Shown: in pieces, positions 33,201 to 34,650 of the stretch
How positions within the stretch are numbered: position 1 is the stretch's first letter
Layout: each line of letters starts with the position of its first letter
Assembly (NCBI GenBank): GCA_905198295.1
Contig: CAJKBW010000026.1
Location: forward strand, 1 to 34,650
Source of the DNA: an uncultured Oscillospiraceae bacterium
Lineage (GTDB): Bacteria; Bacillota; Clostridia; Oscillospirales; Acutalibacteraceae
DNA: 34,650 bases
Reading direction: 5' to 3'
Notes under the pieces: generated by a model
The model's database searches: none
What the model was told of the DNA's origin: nothing
Seen by the model: only the letters and a program-made list of their open reading frames with translations
Program-made: the position numbers and the translations under genes

Positions 33201-33337
33201 CTGAGCGGCAGGGGTATTACGATCCTGGTTTGTTTGTCACCGAAGGGGTGAATTTCCTGGCCGACCGATACGGCCTGCTCGCGCAGGGAATGACCGGTAC
33301 GCCGATATGTGAGGAGATTGGCCATGAGCATGTTTGA
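30254..33337 (+). CDS. GH106-like glycoside hydrolase
   Basis: The 1027-residue product begins PPAAYRGKPFWSWNGELEEQELLRQI and continues GMGGYFCHSRTGL, a pattern shared with GH106 alpha-L-rhamnosidase-like enzymes. Further conserved blocks are GIFTDEPH (D213, E214), LSEMYGATGW (E366), LRCHHLAWYSMQGEAKRDYP and VEDYYARIHLLMEQGQPLCDVLVINPVESLW. The glutamates E214 and E366 are candidates for the catalytic pair. The C-terminal part (about 740-1000) is beta-rich, with galactose-binding-like segments. There is no signal peptide, so it acts on imported sugars. GGAGG at 30241-30245 and AAAGG support the ATG at 30254. The next gene starts 14 bases before its end. Substrate is inferred to be an alpha-L-rhamnoside or similar deoxysugar glycoside, not shown. 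Confidence 0.78.
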   Translation: MEELKRRFQDPPAAYRGKPFWSWNGELEEQELLRQIGIFEQMGMGGYFCHSRTGLITEYLGEEWFSLINACADEGEKRGMETWLYDEDRWPSGTAGGMVTADARYRLKFLRLTRVDAKAYVPADRMIAAFESDLEGMAFTRSRRLAPGEKAAAGTVLVFTVEELQPSSFYNGCTYVDTMSREAIQEFIRRTHEQYAAHCGERLGSSIRGIFTDEPHRGAVMSGFSVPNPDPVWLTPYTPALFTEFRAAFGYELTDHLPELFLHKDGEKLSPVKWQYMELLQRLFIRNYLQPQQSWCREHNMQLTGHLLHEDSLTAQVAMAGSLMRCYGYMDLPGIDILAENGDLAVVPKQIQSAARQNGQKNILSEMYGATGWQMNFQSHKAVGDWQALFGVNLRCHHLAWYSMQGEAKRDYPASIHGQSAWYRQYRYVEDYYARIHLLMEQGQPLCDVLVINPVESLWAGIYPGWADGLTAADPAVGAVEEGYRTVFGSLCAAKADFDFGDEDMLARLGAVESGPDGVRLRIGKMTYRTVVVPKMLTMRASTLEWLKAFGEQGGEVWFTAGRPEYVDAQRSAQANTIPGLDRELADVETALIARAPVTITGESGDLLRQVYAQVRQTENGWIVMLLNMDRRQSCRAVLHFRRGGRLDRWDPRTGAVEAVASGTEEVGLTLPLAAGEEALFTLTDASAHAGAPAAAAQATQPVCTAVHTLPEAFSYTLEEPNVCVLDIADLSVNGGEWRRDLEILKADQAVRRHFGLPLRGGEMLQPWFVRKYGQTGAAAPVCGEVTLRFRFYVDEVPKGVRLAVETPDRFAIRLNGSALPTVETDAFWVDACFKLIPVPDTLLRAGENELTLQAAFTPDLNLEAAYLLGDFGVRLSGLEKHLTALPSVLRAGDTVPQGLPFYGAGIGYRLTLPQPAPGNRLVLRFPECPLDAACVEITDGRDTRMVAFAPYAADVTAMAGREVQLRYILTRRNTFGPLHVYPERQGYYDPGLFVTEGVNFLADRYGLLAQGMTGTPICEEIGHEHV

Positions 33338-34460
33338 ACGTTTAGCCGCCGAACGTCTGGCGGAAATTGACGCACGGTATCCCGCTGCGCATAAGCAGCA
33401 GGTCACGGCACGGCTACGCCGGGCGTGGGAAAAGCAGCCCGCGGCGGATCGCATCCCGTATGTGGTGCTGCATTACCGGCAGGACGGCTTTGCGCCGCAG
33501 GATGACCTGTCGGCGTGGGAAAATGAATTTCTTGCCCAGCTGCAGGGTATCCTCAACCATCGGGAATGGGATGATGACTACCTGCCGGTGTTCCATTTCG
33601 GCATCCTCCAGGCGCTCATTCCGGCGTATTTCGGCTGCGGGGAAAGGCATTCACAGGACGGCCGGTCGGTGGAAACGGTGCCGGTGATCCGGGAGGCTGC
33701 CGACGTGTATACGCTCGCGCCGGTTGGCTTCGGCCCGGAAACCCTTGGCGGACAGATGCTCGAAAAGATGCGGTTTTTCCAGCAGGCGGCACAGGGACGC
33801 ATCCTGCTGGCCGAAACCGATATGCAGGGCCCCTTTTCGGTCGCCAGCCAGATCTGGGGCGTGGAGGAATTTCTGCTTGCCGTCTATGAAGAGCCGGAGG
33901 CGGTGCATCACCTGCTGGAGCTGACCACCGATGCGATCATTACCTATATCCAGAAGATGTTTGCCGTGAGTGAGGGGAACCTGTCCCCCTGCCACTGCAT
34001 GCCGTATCTGTGGATGGACAGCCGGTACGGCGTGTGCGTCAGCGAGGATCTGCTCGCGGTGGTTTCCCCGGCGGTGACCGAGGAATTCATCGCCCCGTAT
34101 CTCGAGCGCATCGGCCGGGCGTTCGGCGGTGTGCTGGTGCACACCTGCGGCAGCATGAACCACAGCATCAAGGTGCTCACCCGTACCCCGTACCTGACCG
34201 GGGTAAACTGCTCCTCGAGCGAAACGGATATCCCTCGCCTGGTAGCCGACGGCGGCGAGAAACTTACCTACCTGGTGCATTCCGCGCCGGTATCCTGCAT
34301 GAATCTGCCGCTGCTCAGCTGCGAAGAGCAGCTTGTCCTGTGCCGCGAGACATTTGGACGGCGCTACGCCGGCATCAGCCAGGTGGTCCCCTACACCAAG
34401 TCGCCGCAGCTCGATATCCCGCGCACTGCCGCGGCACTGCAGAAACTGGCCGTGCTGTAA
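33324..34460 (+). CDS. Second uroporphyrinogen decarboxylase-like protein
   Basis: The 378-residue product belongs to the URO-D/MtaA superfamily. It is distant from the first one at the left edge. It carries HTCG at 273-276 in the zinc-site position, preceded by EEFIAPYLERIGRAFGGVLV and followed by C296 in GVNCSSSETD. The WDDDYLPVFHFGILQALIPAYFGC segment is typical of a divergent branch often found among sugar genes. It has no signal peptide. The start at 33324 uses GAGGAG at 33311-33316 and lies inside the preceding gene (14-base overlap), so it is the last gene of the operon. A role in haem formation is unlikely given the context; its substrate is unknown. Confidence 0.85.
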   Translation: MSMFERLAAERLAEIDARYPAAHKQQVTARLRRAWEKQPAADRIPYVVLHYRQDGFAPQDDLSAWENEFLAQLQGILNHREWDDDYLPVFHFGILQALIPAYFGCGERHSQDGRSVETVPVIREAADVYTLAPVGFGPETLGGQMLEKMRFFQQAAQGRILLAETDMQGPFSVASQIWGVEEFLLAVYEEPEAVHHLLELTTDAIITYIQKMFAVSEGNLSPCHCMPYLWMDSRYGVCVSEDLLAVVSPAVTEEFIAPYLERIGRAFGGVLVHTCGSMNHSIKVLTRTPYLTGVNCSSSETDIPRLVADGGEKLTYLVHSAPVSCMNLPLLSCEEQLVLCRETFGRRYAGISQVVPYTKSPQLDIPRTAAALQKLAVL

Positions 34461-34491
34461 AATTCAGGATAAAAGGATGGCGGACAGGAGC

Positions 34492-34545
34492 ATGATGTGC
34501 TCGTGGAACTGTGCCGATCCTGCAGCAATGCGCCCTCTCGCATAA
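34492..34545 (+). CDS. Possible 17-residue peptide
   Basis: A tiny open frame (MMCSWNCADPAAMRPLA) begins near a CAGGAG site and ends just before the terminal hairpin. Nothing else supports it as a gene, and it may be chance. Confidence 0.1.
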   Translation: MMCSWNCADPAAMRPLA

Positions 34546-34550
34546 ATTGA

Positions 34551-34584
34551 AAACGCGGTCCCGCTTTTATCCGGGACCGCGTTT
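34551..34584. terminator. Operon-end stem-loop
   Basis: A perfect 13-base inverted repeat (34551-34563 with 34572-34584) with an 8-base loop lies 90 bases after the last stop codon. Only three T residues are at its + strand end (inside the stem), while on the minus strand the stem ends in four T residues. It probably terminates transcription of the long operon and could work in both directions. Confidence 0.7.
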
Positions 34585-34627
34585 GAGACTGTCGGTAAAC
34601 TATACCGGAGGGAGGGGGAGTGTGAGG

Positions 34628-34646
34628 GGGAACCGTCAGGGTTCCC
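34628..34646. other. Short hairpin at the right edge
   Basis: A 7-base inverted repeat (34628-34634 with 34640-34646) with a 5-base loop follows a G-rich purine tract (34607-34630). It is cut by the window edge and its role cannot be judged. Confidence 0.3.
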
Positions 34647-34650
34647 ACCT

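Noticed and set aside
34607..34630. G-rich tract considered as a G-quadruplex element
   Set aside because: Only three clear runs of three or more G residues are present, at the window edge, so no firm call is possible.

Overview
This window is one co-directional (+ strand) block of 16 genes for carbohydrate capture, uptake and breakdown, preceded by a two-gene unit and a regulator gene, 19 protein-coding genes in all. The style (GC-rich coding DNA, strong AGGAGG ribosome sites, CUT1-type sugar ABC permeases without a local ATPase, lipoprotein binding proteins, Yip1 and DUF5696-like proteins, an AraC/cupin regulator) points to a Gram-positive Bacillota, most likely an uncultured Clostridia of gut or similar origin. 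The species cannot be named from this sequence. No rRNA, tRNA, CRISPR array, transposase or phage gene was seen.

Layout. 80-2140: a uroporphyrinogen-decarboxylase-like protein and a lipoprotein NodB-type deacetylase, closed by a good rho-independent terminator. 2181-3254: an AT-rich promoter region, an AraC-family regulator with an N-terminal cupin, and a second strong terminator. 3349-6422: a sigma-A-like promoter and two secreted, membrane- or wall-anchored proteins built from a shared beta-rich module. 6551-15297: an ADP-ribosylglycohydrolase-fold protein with C-terminal beta domains, then two tandem paralogous glycosidase-like proteins carrying paired F5/8 type C domains, one with an N-terminal membrane anchor and one without any signal. 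15331-28315: the transport core, made of a lipoprotein solute-binding protein, a very large binding protein fused to two N-terminal beta modules, one permease pair, an NHL-propeller/TPR membrane protein, a Yip1-like membrane protein, a membrane-anchored DUF5696-like protein, and a second permease pair. 28367-34460: a glycosidase-like protein with an inserted zinc-ribbon motif, a GH106-like enzyme, and a second uroporphyrinogen-decarboxylase-like protein. A strong hairpin lies near the right edge.

How it may work (inference). Surface proteins and the anchored glycosidase meet a complex glycan. The binding proteins and two permease pairs import pieces, with ATP hydrolysis supplied by a shared MsmK/UgpC-type ATPase encoded elsewhere. 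The NHL/TPR, Yip1-like and DUF5696-like proteins sit between the permease pairs with overlapping or close genes and may form a membrane assembly with them. Cytosolic glycosidases, including the GH106-like protein (suggesting rhamnose-like sugars), finish degradation. The uroporphyrinogen-decarboxylase-like proteins at both ends may act on methyl groups or other modifications. The least described part is the composite transporter with its three accessory membrane proteins.
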